Shown here piece by piece: positions 8,753 through 16,714 of a DNA stretch of 64,000 nucleotides (its first letter is position 1; every line of letters begins with the position of its first letter). The DNA lies in NCBI GenBank assembly GCA_017303995.1, contig JAFLBE010000002.1, positions 62,001 to 126,000 on the forward strand. The letters run 5' to 3'. This stretch comes from Bacteroidota bacterium (GTDB lineage Bacteria; Bacteroidota; JABWAT01). A model generated the notes under the pieces. The model ran no database searches. It had not been told where the DNA came from and saw only the letters and a program-made list of their open reading frames with translations. The position numbers were made by a program, and so were the translations under genes.

Positions 8753-9816
8753 CGGTTGTAAATTCCTTTAAAAACAAGATAAGTCATGACCAAAGATTGT
8801 GCCGGCCAAAGTAAAATGTTGAGAAACGGGTTTTGATTGGATGCGTTTGAAACCAAATACCGGTTCAATGCTACCAGACTAATGTCAATCAGAATCAGCC
8901 ACCACCAGGGAGAAAGCAAAAAAACGATCCAACCCCAATGTAACAGAAAAAGAAGAATTAAAGATCCGATTTGGGAGGCACCTAACATCTGCAAAATATT
9001 TTTTGAAAACCCTTTCAGTGACTCACTGAAATTTGAATACATCCGGCACAAAACAAGGTCATTTCCAAGCAGGCAATCAACTTTGAGTTTCAGTGTTTTC
9101 ATTCTGCGCACAATCCGGATGTCTTCGGCGACTGATCCTTTTTCCAGTTCATGAAAGCGATGATTCTGGTAGGTTTCCCGGTCAAAAAGCATAAACTGTC
9201 CATTTGCTGCCGAAAGTGAGGGGAATTCAGATTTTCTTACCAGAGGAAGGGGAAGCAGGGAAAGTAAAATGTGGTGCATGACCGGAACAACGGCTTTTTC
9301 ACCTGCGGTGATCATAATCTGATCGGGAAAAATTGATAAAAGTGCCAGTCTGTATTTTGAAAAATGTTCGGCTGCAGAGTCAATTGAATGTGGTTTCAGA
9401 ATGACATCAGCATCAATAAAAAGAAAAAAATCACCCGTTGCCTGCTGGCCAAGCTGATGACAAGCCCAGTTTTTCCCGAGCCATCCGGCTGGAAGTGGAT
9501 TCCCGGTTATGAGTTTCACTTTTGGCTCATGACGGCTAACCACAGAAACTATTGCTGCTGTTGCATCCGTTGAAAAATCATCCAAAATCAAAATTTCATG
9601 GATTGGATCAGGAAGTTGAAGCAAAGCTTCGAGGGTTTTCGGTAACGATTTTTCCTCATTTCTTGCCGGAATGAGAATTGAAATTTTTCTGCTGGTTGAA
9701 GCTGAAACCAATTGAAGGCGGGTTGATCCAGAATTATTCACCCAGGCGACCAAAACAGTAATCAGCCTGAAAAGCAGCAGAAAAAAAATAAAACCTAGAA
9801 GAAAAAGTTCTGTCAT
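8707..9816 (-). CDS. Family 2 glycosyltransferase, CruC-like
   Basis: 369 aa when started at the ATG at 9816, which forms a TGATG overlap with the stop of the acyltransferase gene. An N-terminal helix (FLLGFIFFLLLFRLITVLV) anchors a GT2 domain with ISILIPARNEEKSLPKTLE, DDFSTDAT, the acceptor DxD in LFIDADV and RIVRRMKTL; two or three C-terminal helices follow (LLFLLHWGWIVFLLSPWWW). In green sulfur bacteria CruC transfers a sugar to the 1'-hydroxyl of a carotenoid. Adjacency to cruF and the acyltransferase supports that role; the sugar is unknown. Confidence 0.78.
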   Translation of the reverse strand: MTELFLLGFIFFLLLFRLITVLVAWVNNSGSTRLQLVSASTSRKISILIPARNEEKSLPKTLEALLQLPDPIHEILILDDFSTDATAAIVSVVSRHEPKVKLITGNPLPAGWLGKNWACHQLGQQATGDFFLFIDADVILKPHSIDSAAEHFSKYRLALLSIFPDQIMITAGEKAVVPVMHHILLSLLPLPLVRKSEFPSLSAANGQFMLFDRETYQNHRFHELEKGSVAEDIRIVRRMKTLKLKVDCLLGNDLVLCRMYSNFSESLKGFSKNILQMLGASQIGSLILLFLLHWGWIVFLLSPWWWLILIDISLVALNRYLVSNASNQNPFLNILLWPAQSLVMTYLVFKGIYNRWTKQLEWKGRTVSS

Positions 9817-10436
9817 CAGGTGGCCTTGAACCGGCTGATCTGGGTTTGCCGGCAATAGTCATAAAAGGCCTGATACCGGTCGTTAAGTCCGGCAGGACCG
9901 TCTTTATCCTGTTTTAGGTAAATGTTCAGTGTTGGTTTCCGGTGATGACTGTAATCGGTGAACATGGCAGAGAATATGACAGAGACCGGTTCCGTTGTTC
10001 GTTCCAGAATCCATTCGGCACCTTTTCCAAATTGAATAGAGGTTTCATGCTGGGAATGAATGGCGCCTTGAGGGAAAAAGAAAAGAACATTACCCGGCTT
10101 ACTTAAAAGTTCAGCAGAAAACTTAAGTGATTCAATGGCATCTTTTGTTCCCGGCTGGATGGAAAAAGCACCCACTTTTGTCATGGGTTTCCGGGTTTTT
10201 AGCTGGTCTTCAAGCATCAGAACGTGAAATTTTCTGTGGAAGCGGGTACGGTTCAGGTACCAGGCGAAAAAGCCATCCCACCAGGAAATATGGTTTCCGA
10301 TACAGAAAACAGATTGGTTTCCGGGAAGAATATCAAGTCCGGAAATGGAAATGTCGTGGAAATCAGAACGGAGAATCCGCCGGATGTAAAAATCCCAGAG
10401 GTGTTTCCAGATTGACGAATGATCAGGGTAAATCAT
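9816..10436 (-). CDS. PlsC-like acyltransferase, CruD-like
   Basis: 206 aa from the ATG at 10436, which has GGGAAG just upstream; an ATG at 10457 would add seven residues. The acyltransferase motif NHxxxxD appears as NHISWWD, followed by FFFPQGAIH in the place of the PlsC FPEG block. This variant and the location between a carotenoid desaturase and a GT2 point to CruD, which esterifies the sugar of a carotenoid glycoside with a fatty acid. It overlaps both neighbours (14 nt and 3 nt), suggesting translational coupling. The fatty acid donor is not predictable. Confidence 0.75.
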   Translation of the reverse strand: MIYPDHSSIWKHLWDFYIRRILRSDFHDISISGLDILPGNQSVFCIGNHISWWDGFFAWYLNRTRFHRKFHVLMLEDQLKTRKPMTKVGAFSIQPGTKDAIESLKFSAELLSKPGNVLFFFPQGAIHSQHETSIQFGKGAEWILERTTEPVSVIFSAMFTDYSHHRKPTLNIYLKQDKDGPAGLNDRYQAFYDYCRQTQISRFKAT

Positions 10437-11904
10437 GATCTTCCCGGACGAGATCATCTACAATTTTGGCAGAAAGTAAAACGAGCGGAATTCCGCCACC
10501 GGGGTGAACACTGCCACCACAGAAATACAGGCCTTTGATATCTTTTGAGAAGTTTGGGTGTCTCATAAAAGCAGCAAACCGGTTATTTGAACTGTTTCCG
10601 TACAAAGCTCCCATAAACGAAGACGTCCGGCTTTCAATCCCTCTCGGATCCAAAACGGTTTCAGAAAGAATCAGGGGTTCAATTGGTTCACCCAAATTCT
10701 GTTCAAGAATGGATAGAATTGATTTTCGTGCGTGGTGAACGAGTTTGTCCCAATCCTGACCCCGGTTATGGGGAACATTGATCATAACAAACCAGTTTTC
10801 TTTTCCCGCAGGTGCATCTTCCAGGTTTCGTTTTGAGCTGATGTAAATGTAAACGGTTGGCTGATCAAAAACTTCAAACCGGTCAAAAAGAAATTCAAAT
10901 TCCTTTTCATAATCCGGTGAAAATAAAATATTGTGAAGATCGAGTTTGGGGAAAGATTTATTCATTGCCCAGTAAAAGATAAGTGCTGAACTCGATTTTG
11001 GCTGATTCAAAGTTCGTTCCGGCCAAAGCTGATCAGGGAGCAACTTGTGATAGGTATAATGAATATCCATGTTAGAAACTATTACATCAGCTGCTTCATA
11101 TTTCCCCTTAACAAGAACCGACTTCACTGATCCCTTTTCAGCGATAATGCGTTCCACTTTTGAGTTAAGTTCAATCTTTACGCCGGTTTCCTCAGCAAGT
11201 TTTGTGAGTGCGGATGAAATACCGATCATGCCATTTTTGGGAAAAAAGGCACCACGACTATGTTCAAGATAGGGAATGATATTCAGCGTTGCCGGTGCCT
11301 GATAGGGATTTGATCCGTTATAAGTGGCGTACCGGGAAAAAAGCTGAATGGTTTTTGGGTCTTTAAATGAAGCCCTGATAGCCGTAATCATGGTTCTTGC
11401 TGTATCGATTTCAGGAAGATGAATCAGTGCATTCCAGGCGGTTTTGTTCGTGTAAGTTGAAAGCCGGTGCAAAGATCGTTTCATGAAAAGTTCTGAAGTC
11501 AGCTCAAAAATCCTGCCGGCCTTTTTTAGAAATTTGTGAACCGATTCAGCTGAATCAGTTGTCTTTTCTTCGATTTCCTTTCCGAATTTATCGGGATCAC
11601 TCCAGGCCGTTAGTGTAGTTCCATCCGGGAAAAAATAGTTGCAGGTAACCGGAAGCTGTTCGGTTTCAATATAATCTGAAGGATTTTTTCCTGCTAGACG
11701 AAAAAGATCGTCAACAAGTTCGGGCATTGTAAATAAACTCGGACCTGCATCAAACCGGAATCCATCACGGTGGAACTCAGTGACTTTTCCGCCGGTGTGC
11801 GTGTTTGATTCGTAAACGGTAACCTCAAATCCCCTGAGTCTCAGACGGATGGCTGTTGCAAGTCCGGCAAGACCGGCACCAATAACAATTGCTTTTTTTG
11901 ACAT
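10423..11904 (-). CDS. crtD: Carotenoid desaturase of the CrtI/CrtD family, probably 1-hydroxycarotenoid 3,4-desaturase
   Basis: 493 aa FAD-dependent carotenoid desaturase. The N-terminal dinucleotide fold is IVIGAGLAGLATAIRL, then THTGGKVTEFHRDGFRFDAG, and the C-terminal signature is LYFCGGSVHPGGGIPLVLLS. Within the family, GPSLFTMPELVDDLF and RYATYNGSNPYQAPATLN fit CrtD-type enzymes, which desaturate C3,4 of 1-hydroxycarotenoids, better than the phytoene desaturases of Bacteroidota, which typically carry GPSWYWMPD. A combined CrtI role cannot be excluded without a tree. The start is the ATG at 11904; a TTG at 11916 is possible. Confidence 0.78.
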   Translation of the reverse strand: MSKKAIVIGAGLAGLATAIRLRLRGFEVTVYESNTHTGGKVTEFHRDGFRFDAGPSLFTMPELVDDLFRLAGKNPSDYIETEQLPVTCNYFFPDGTTLTAWSDPDKFGKEIEEKTTDSAESVHKFLKKAGRIFELTSELFMKRSLHRLSTYTNKTAWNALIHLPEIDTARTMITAIRASFKDPKTIQLFSRYATYNGSNPYQAPATLNIIPYLEHSRGAFFPKNGMIGISSALTKLAEETGVKIELNSKVERIIAEKGSVKSVLVKGKYEAADVIVSNMDIHYTYHKLLPDQLWPERTLNQPKSSSALIFYWAMNKSFPKLDLHNILFSPDYEKEFEFLFDRFEVFDQPTVYIYISSKRNLEDAPAGKENWFVMINVPHNRGQDWDKLVHHARKSILSILEQNLGEPIEPLILSETVLDPRGIESRTSSFMGALYGNSSNNRFAAFMRHPNFSKDIKGLYFCGGSVHPGGGIPLVLLSAKIVDDLVREDHDLP

Positions 11905-11958
11905 GGTTTCCGGCAATCTCTGGCGTTTATTAAGAGGAATTGTTTTTAAATTAAAAAA

Positions 11959-12675
11959 TTACTTTGCGTTTTCCCTGCGTTCCCGGCGTCTCTGCGTTGA
12001 ACTTGTTTTCCCTCTAAAATACTCAAAAAATGCTACATTCATTAGCAGTAAAAGCAAAGAATAAAAAGTGTCTTCAACTGGGATTGTTCCCATCCGGATT
12101 CCCAGATTTTCTGCATCATTATACCACACCACCGGCAGAGAAGTGAGAATTCCGTTTACAATGAAAAAGGGGATGAGATGAACCAGAAACATGACCAGAA
12201 AATGTCCAAGCCATTTGGGTTTCATCATCAGGGTTACAAAGAGAAGTCCGCCACCGGTTAGCGACAGTTTGATGAAGGTGTAGGCTTTATCCGTATTGAA
12301 CAGCCCAACCAGAAGTAAAACGATACCAAGAATCGTAAATCCGGTTTGTGCCTGTTTATTGATGTTTAAATTTGGAAGGTAGAATTTAACCAGTTCGTAA
12401 ATGAACAAACACGCAAAGGGAATGGTTATGAAAAAAAGGATTTCTTCAACCGGGAGCGGACCCAGATAAATTTTTGTCAGGTAAACCGGATTAAATCCCC
12501 AAACGCCATCCAAAGTAAAAAGGTAATCCCAGATCAGGAAAAAGGATCCGGTTAAAAGAATGCCGGGAATAACTGCAGGCCAGAATCTTACAAAACGGAT
12601 TTGTTTCTCAAAGGAAAAAAGGACGGGGAAAAGAATAGTTCCGATATTGAGAAGCAGATAGGTATAATCACTCAT
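11959..12675 (-). CDS. Lycopene cyclase, CrtYcd type
   Basis: 238 aa membrane protein made of two lycopene-cyclase-domain repeats, as in the fused CrtYc-CrtYd enzymes of Bacteroidota and archaea. Each half has the PxE(E/D) motif: GPLPVEEILFF in the first and GTIPVEDTFYS in the second, with WDYLFTLDGVWGFNP typical of the first half. The start ATG at 12675 overlaps the upstream stop as ATGA. The last 15 or so residues (TSSTQRRRERRENAK) are encoded by a TTTGCGT/CTCTGCG word repeat of the intergenic kind, so the C-terminus seems to have run into such a repeat. Whether one or both ends of lycopene are cyclised is not shown by sequence; the CruF/CrtD context implies one. Confidence 0.85.
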   Translation of the reverse strand: MSDYTYLLLNIGTILFPVLFSFEKQIRFVRFWPAVIPGILLTGSFFLIWDYLFTLDGVWGFNPVYLTKIYLGPLPVEEILFFITIPFACLFIYELVKFYLPNLNINKQAQTGFTILGIVLLLVGLFNTDKAYTFIKLSLTGGGLLFVTLMMKPKWLGHFLVMFLVHLIPFFIVNGILTSLPVVWYNDAENLGIRMGTIPVEDTFYSLLLLLMNVAFFEYFRGKTSSTQRRRERRENAK

Positions 12676-13211
12676 TTGATTTGCCTGAGGATGGTTTCCT
12701 CTGAAGGTGAACACCGACCGGATTCAAGTAAAAAGGTTATCACATTTTTTTTAAGCTGAGGATCCTGTGCTTCTTTTCCTGATTTAAGTCCGGCAAGAAT
12801 GACTTTCCTGTCCGCTTCAAGATCAGTGCTTCTGTTCAAAAATCCAGGCAAATGGTGCTGCCAGGTGAATCGCAAAAATCGGATTTCAACATTTTCAGGA
12901 TCCATTGAAACTGCTTTTTTCATGGTTTCAGATCCCAGATCAAGCCAATCTAGTTTTTTTACCGGATTCCAGACATGTTTCCCCATCAGTGCCTGGGCTG
13001 CAGCTTTATAGGCCAGTTCAATGGCTGTAGGTTTTTCAATTGCAGATATCCTTTTTAAAAAGGATTCTGTCAGATCCTGATTTTTAACACCGAGGTAAAA
13101 TTGTTTCCTCATTTCTGCTAATGAAAGATCATCAGAAAAAGCCTTAGACGGTGAAAGGGAAATTAAAAGAGCAAGAACCGGAGAAATGAGGAAAGTCTGA
13201 AAAGGTGTCAT
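12672..13211 (-). CDS. Exported hypothetical protein in the carotenoid operon
   Basis: About 179 aa from the ATG at 13211; a longer frame from a TTG at 13253 would overlap crtB. MTPFQTFLISPVLALLISLSPSKAFS is a probable signal peptide, so the mature protein would be periplasmic. The mature part is all-helical with a TPR-like look (AIELAYKAAAQALMGKH, SMDPENVEIRFLRFTWQ). Overlap with the cyclase gene by ATGA indicates translational coupling. I do not recognise the function; placement between crtB and the cyclase suggests an accessory role in pigment assembly or simply operon hitch-hiking. Confidence 0.68.
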   Translation of the reverse strand: MTPFQTFLISPVLALLISLSPSKAFSDDLSLAEMRKQFYLGVKNQDLTESFLKRISAIEKPTAIELAYKAAAQALMGKHVWNPVKKLDWLDLGSETMKKAVSMDPENVEIRFLRFTWQHHLPGFLNRSTDLEADRKVILAGLKSGKEAQDPQLKKNVITFLLESGRCSPSEETILRQIK

Positions 13212-13245
13212 AAATGGGAAGTCATGAAAAGTTGGCGAAATTGGT

Positions 13246-14088
13246 TTAAACAAGTCCCATACGGGTTCTTAAGTAAGCAAGCGGAATAATTGCCAGTTTT
13301 TCTGGATCAGGAACCCGGATTCTGCTTTGCATGACATCAGCAGGGGATGCTTTTTTTAGCCGGCGGAATAAACTCATATATAGAAGATAGGCCAGATAAA
13401 CGCCGAGTTTTGCTTCACCAGGTAATTTCTTTATTCCTTCAAAAGCATGATTCATGTCACGGGCAATATCAGCTTCAATTTCTCTTTTTGTGGTTTCATC
13501 GAAATTAACCTGAAAATTCACATCAGGAAAATATGTTCTTCCACGATCCTGATAATCATCTTTTAAATCCCGCAGAAAATTGATTTTCTGGAAGGCGGCT
13601 CCCAAACTTCTTGCATTGGGTTTCAGATGGTCGTATTTGACAGAATCTCCCTCACAGAAAACCCTGAGACACATCAGACCCACAACTTCGGCTGAACCGT
13701 AAATGTACTCTTGGTAACCATTCGGGTTATAATTCGTCTTTTCAAGATCCATTTCCATACTGTCAAGAAAGGCGTTAATCAGTTCAAAATCGACACCGTA
13801 CTTATTGACAACTTCCTGAAAGGCATCGAGAACCGGGTTTAGGTGAATCTTTTGTTGGATTGCCTTGAACGTTTCCTCACGGAATTCCTGGAAAAGCCGG
13901 GGTTTATCAAACTCATGAAAAGTATCCACAATCTCATCAGCATATCTGACGTAGGCATAAATTCCGTAAATCGGGTTACGAAATTTTTTCGAAAAGGCAA
14001 GAATACCCATACTGAAGGAAGTTGAATACCTTCGGGTGATCATCTTGCTGCATTCAAAGTTGGTTTGACGGTAGAGTGATAGTGACAT
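13246..14088 (-). CDS. crtB: Phytoene synthase
   Basis: 280 aa from the ATG at 14088 (MSLSLYRQTNFECSKM), which matches the usual N-terminus; an upstream extension to 14184 is not conserved in type. Phytoene synthase condenses two geranylgeranyl diphosphates, the first committed carotenoid step. Both Asp-rich metal sites are present, YADEIVD and RDLKDDYQD, with RRYSTSFSMGI near the N-terminus and EYIYGSAEVVGLMC in the middle. It is the first gene of the carotenoid operon and diverges from the arginine operon across a 350-bp spacer. No phytoene desaturase of clear CrtI type follows in the window. Confidence 0.93.
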   Translation of the reverse strand: MSLSLYRQTNFECSKMITRRYSTSFSMGILAFSKKFRNPIYGIYAYVRYADEIVDTFHEFDKPRLFQEFREETFKAIQQKIHLNPVLDAFQEVVNKYGVDFELINAFLDSMEMDLEKTNYNPNGYQEYIYGSAEVVGLMCLRVFCEGDSVKYDHLKPNARSLGAAFQKINFLRDLKDDYQDRGRTYFPDVNFQVNFDETTKREIEADIARDMNHAFEGIKKLPGEAKLGVYLAYLLYMSLFRRLKKASPADVMQSRIRVPDPEKLAIIPLAYLRTRMGLV

Positions 14089-14199
14089 GGTTCCATGAAA
14101 TATTTCACATCTAAACACACTTTTTTGTGGTCCTTGTTCCTGAGTGAGTTGAAGAAATGGGAAAAAACTTCTCAATAAGCCCAATAGAAAAAAATGATA

Positions 14200-14237
14200 A
14201 ATGTATTAATATGCAATATAATGTATAAATAGTTTGA
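14200..14237. promoter_or_regulatory. Tandem ARG-box-like palindromes upstream of argC
   Basis: AATGTATTAATATGCAAT (14200-14217) fits the ArgR consensus core TGnAT-N4-ATnCA. Two bases later AATGTATAAATAGTTTGA (14220-14237) repeats the left half well and the right half poorly. Paired 18-bp boxes with a 2-3-bp gap are typical of ArgR operators. The second box covers the -33 element of the promoter below, and argR lies in the same cluster, so repression by arginine-bound ArgR is the expected use. Confidence 0.6.
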
Positions 14238-14264
14238 CTTTTGTGGTCCGGGTGACTAGCTTTG
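14233..14264 (+). promoter_or_regulatory. Bacteroidetes-type promoter of the arg operon
   Basis: TTTG at 14233-14236, 20 nt, then TAGCTTTG at 14257-14264 followed by C: an exact match to the Bacteroidetes housekeeping pattern TTTG-N19-20-TAnnTTTG. Transcription should start near 14270, almost at the ATG of the leader frame. Confidence 0.7.
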
Positions 14265-14271
14265 CATCATC

Positions 14272-14373
14272 ATGACCAAAGAACTCTTCAACCAAAACAT
14301 CCCAGTCAAATTCTCCCTTCCAAAAGGAAGAATTCAGACCAGACTTCTCTCCCGACGCCCCCGACGGGCTTAA
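14272..14373 (+). CDS. Putative 33-codon arginine-rich leader peptide of the arg operon
   Basis: A complete ATG-TAA frame of 33 codons between the arg promoter and argC. The last 14 residues hold six Arg (KGRIQTRLLSRRPRRA), encoded by AGA, AGA, CGA, CGC, CGA and CGG. The ATG sits about 8 nt after the -7 element, so the message may be leaderless. The middle (VKFSLPKGR) resembles the N-terminal LPKGR of HisG, so the frame could alternatively be a cut-off hisG start. A regulatory role (ribosome stalling or attenuation at low arginine) is my inference; no clear terminator/antiterminator pair is visible in the 64 nt before argC. Confidence 0.4.
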   Translation: MTKELFNQNIPVKFSLPKGRIQTRLLSRRPRRA

Positions 14374-14437
14374 TTTATATTCCCATCAGATAGTGACACC
14401 AGTTAATACCCCTTTTTTAGATAAGGATAAATTTGCC

Positions 14438-15472
14438 ATGATTTCAGTTGGAATTATCGGTTGCAGCGGATATACCGGGAAAAAGCTTACAGAGTATTGC
14501 TCAAATCACCCAAAGGTTAATAAATTAAAGTTGTATAGTTATGCATCTGCTGGTCAGGGTTTCTGGACGATTGCGCCTGAGTTTCAGGGTGTGATTGCTA
14601 ATCTGCCGGTAGAACATTCTTCAGATCTGGATTTGTCGCTTGATGTTTACTTTACGGCTCTGCCTCACGGTGAATCTATTAAAATTATTCCCGGTTTGAT
14701 TGAGCAGGGAAAAGTAGTTATTGATCTCTCAGGTGACTTCCGCCTGGATGATGCAAAACTGTATGAAAAATGGTATCACTTTACCCATGCAGCTCCTGAA
14801 TTTCTTTCCGAAAAAATTTACGGTCTTGCAGACTGGAAAGAAACCACCTACTCAGGAAAAAAACTGATTTCAAATCCGGGTTGCTACCCAACGGTTTCGT
14901 TGCTGTCAATTCTTCCTGTTGTAAAAGAATTTGCTGATGATATTCTGACAGTTTCAACAGTTGCCTATTCGGGAACATCAGGTGCCGGGAAGTCAGCCAA
15001 TGCAGATTTACTTCTTTCTGAAATGGACGGAAATGCTAGGGCTTATAATCTGCATCATCACCGGCATGAACCTGAAATTCTTCAGTTGCTGAACAAGGAC
15101 GGATTTGTTTCTCCCTTTTCGTTTTCAACTCATTTGCTTCCGGTTGCAGTTGGCATGTACGCAACCACCAACATTTTTACCCGGATGGCAATTGACCCGG
15201 ATCAAGTGAAAAATGTATTTGCATCCGCTTACGAAAAATCGGCTTTTGTCAGAATGAGGGATCAGGCACCCCAATTAAAGTGGGTGGTTGGATCGAATTT
15301 CTGCGATCTGAATGTCTCGGTAAAAGGGAATTCGATCATTGTAACCGGTGCCATCGACAATTTAATCAAAGGGGCCTCTGGTCAGGCCATCCAGAATATG
15401 AACAATTACTTCGGCTGGACTCCGTCACTCGGACTTCTGCCTTCGGAGGTTAACCATGTATCAGTTTATTGA
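14438..15472 (+). CDS. argC: N-acetyl-gamma-glutamyl-phosphate reductase
   Basis: 344 aa from the ATG at 14438, which has AAGGAT about 9 nt upstream; a GTG at 14393 would add an unconserved leader. ArgC reduces N-acetylglutamyl phosphate to the semialdehyde with NADPH. The Rossmann start is VGIIGCSGYTGKKL and the catalytic Cys lies in SNPGCYPT; ALPHGES and HHHRHEPEI are also conserved. It overlaps argJ by 17 nt. First structural gene of the arg operon. Confidence 0.95.
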   Translation: MISVGIIGCSGYTGKKLTEYCSNHPKVNKLKLYSYASAGQGFWTIAPEFQGVIANLPVEHSSDLDLSLDVYFTALPHGESIKIIPGLIEQGKVVIDLSGDFRLDDAKLYEKWYHFTHAAPEFLSEKIYGLADWKETTYSGKKLISNPGCYPTVSLLSILPVVKEFADDILTVSTVAYSGTSGAGKSANADLLLSEMDGNARAYNLHHHRHEPEILQLLNKDGFVSPFSFSTHLLPVAVGMYATTNIFTRMAIDPDQVKNVFASAYEKSAFVRMRDQAPQLKWVVGSNFCDLNVSVKGNSIIVTGAIDNLIKGASGQAIQNMNNYFGWTPSLGLLPSEVNHVSVY

Positions 15473-16661
15473 AAACGGAACCATCACATCTGTAAAAGGT
15501 TTCCAGGCTGCCGGAATTTATTGCGGCATCAAAAAGAAAAAACGGGATCTCGCACTTATTTATTCCCCCGTTGAATGTACTGTCGCCGGAACGTTTACGC
15601 TGAATAAAGTAAAAGCTGCACCTCTTTTGGTTTCTCAGGCCATTATCAAAGCCGGGGGAAAAGTCAAAGCCATTCTGATCAATTCGGGAAACGCCAATGC
15701 CTGTACCGGTGAGCCGGGACATCAGGATGCTTTGGATTCACAAGCCTGGGTTGCTGCAGAACTTGGGATTGACCCGAAGGAAGTTCTGGTTTCGTCAACA
15801 GGCGTTATCGGACAAAGACTGCCAATGCCGGTTCTGAAACAGGGAATCAAAGATATCGTGCCGATTGTGTCGCCTATCGGCGGATATGATGCTGCTGAAG
15901 CGATCATGACAACTGATACCAAAGACAAACAGTTTGCCGTTGAGATTCAAACTTCTGCCGGATCGATCACCATTGGCGGAATCTGCAAAGGATCAGGTAT
16001 GATCATGCCGAATATGGCGACCATGCTTGGTTTCCTGACGACTGATGCGGTCATCGATAACCAGGTGATTAAAGATCTGCTTTTAGAAGCGGTAACACAT
16101 TCCTTCAATAAAATCACTGTTGATGGTGATACCAGTACAAATGATATGGTCGTTCTAATGGCAAACGGAGCTTCGGGAATTGAAGTTGTTCCGGGAACGG
16201 AAGTTTACACTGAATTCAAATCGGGTTTGATGGGATTAACCCGGGAAATGGCAAAAGCCATTATTATTGACGGTGAAGGTGCCACCAAATTTGTTGAGGT
16301 TTTTGTTTCAGGTGCACATTCTGCTGAAGATGCCGATAAAATTGCAAAAACCATTTGTAACTCTCCTCTGGTCAAAACTGCAATTCATGGACAGGATGCC
16401 AACTGGGGCCGGATTATTTCAGCTGCCGGTTATTCAGGTGCAGAATTCGATCCTGCTGAAGTTTCCATTTATTTCGATGACTTAGCCATTTTTCTTCCCA
16501 ACTACCGGATTGTTCTCGATGAAGAAGAAGCTTTGAAAAGACTTTCAAAAACTGAAATGAAAATTACTATCAATGTGGGTCATGGTCCGTTTTCAACGAC
16601 CTGGTACACCTGTGACTTTTCTACGGAATATATTCATATCAATGCGGATTATAGGAGCTGA
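15456..16661 (+). CDS. argJ: Glutamate N-acetyltransferase / ornithine acetyltransferase
   Basis: 401 aa, preceded by GGAGG inside the argC end. ArgJ recycles the acetyl group from N-acetylornithine to glutamate. The self-cleavage site lies at the Thr of PNMATMLGF, preceded by KGSGMIM; SSTGVIGQRLP, GDTSTNDMV and HGQDANWGRI are conserved family blocks. Because no argA or argE is seen, the cluster probably runs the cyclic acetyl pathway. The gene ends just before the left arm of the inverted repeat that encloses the four-helix-bundle gene. Confidence 0.95.
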   Translation: MYQFIENGTITSVKGFQAAGIYCGIKKKKRDLALIYSPVECTVAGTFTLNKVKAAPLLVSQAIIKAGGKVKAILINSGNANACTGEPGHQDALDSQAWVAAELGIDPKEVLVSSTGVIGQRLPMPVLKQGIKDIVPIVSPIGGYDAAEAIMTTDTKDKQFAVEIQTSAGSITIGGICKGSGMIMPNMATMLGFLTTDAVIDNQVIKDLLLEAVTHSFNKITVDGDTSTNDMVVLMANGASGIEVVPGTEVYTEFKSGLMGLTREMAKAIIIDGEGATKFVEVFVSGAHSAEDADKIAKTICNSPLVKTAIHGQDANWGRIISAAGYSGAEFDPAEVSIYFDDLAIFLPNYRIVLDEEEALKRLSKTEMKITINVGHGPFSTTWYTCDFSTEYIHINADYRS

Positions 16662-16664
16662 GGG

Positions 16665-16697
16665 AAGAAGGTAGAAGATAGAAGTTGGAAGATAGAA
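16665..16697 (+). repeat. Left arm of imperfect inverted repeat around the four-helix-bundle gene
   Basis: A GAAGATAG-type purine word array that is complementary to 17096-17128 at 28 of 33 positions by my count. In the argJ-argB transcript the two arms would pair and set the 125-codon gene in a loop of about 400 nt. Confidence 0.7.
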
Positions 16698-16714
16698 GGA
16701 ATACAGGTAACTAA

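Noticed and set aside
13246-14184. Longer crtB starting at 14184
   Set aside because: The added 32 residues are not of the phytoene synthase type, and the ATG at 14088 gives the usual N-terminus.
14272-14373. hisG pseudogene
   Set aside because: Only LPKGR and a few flanking residues resemble HisG; no further hisG-like sequence follows in any frame, so I list it as a leader frame and mention the resemblance.
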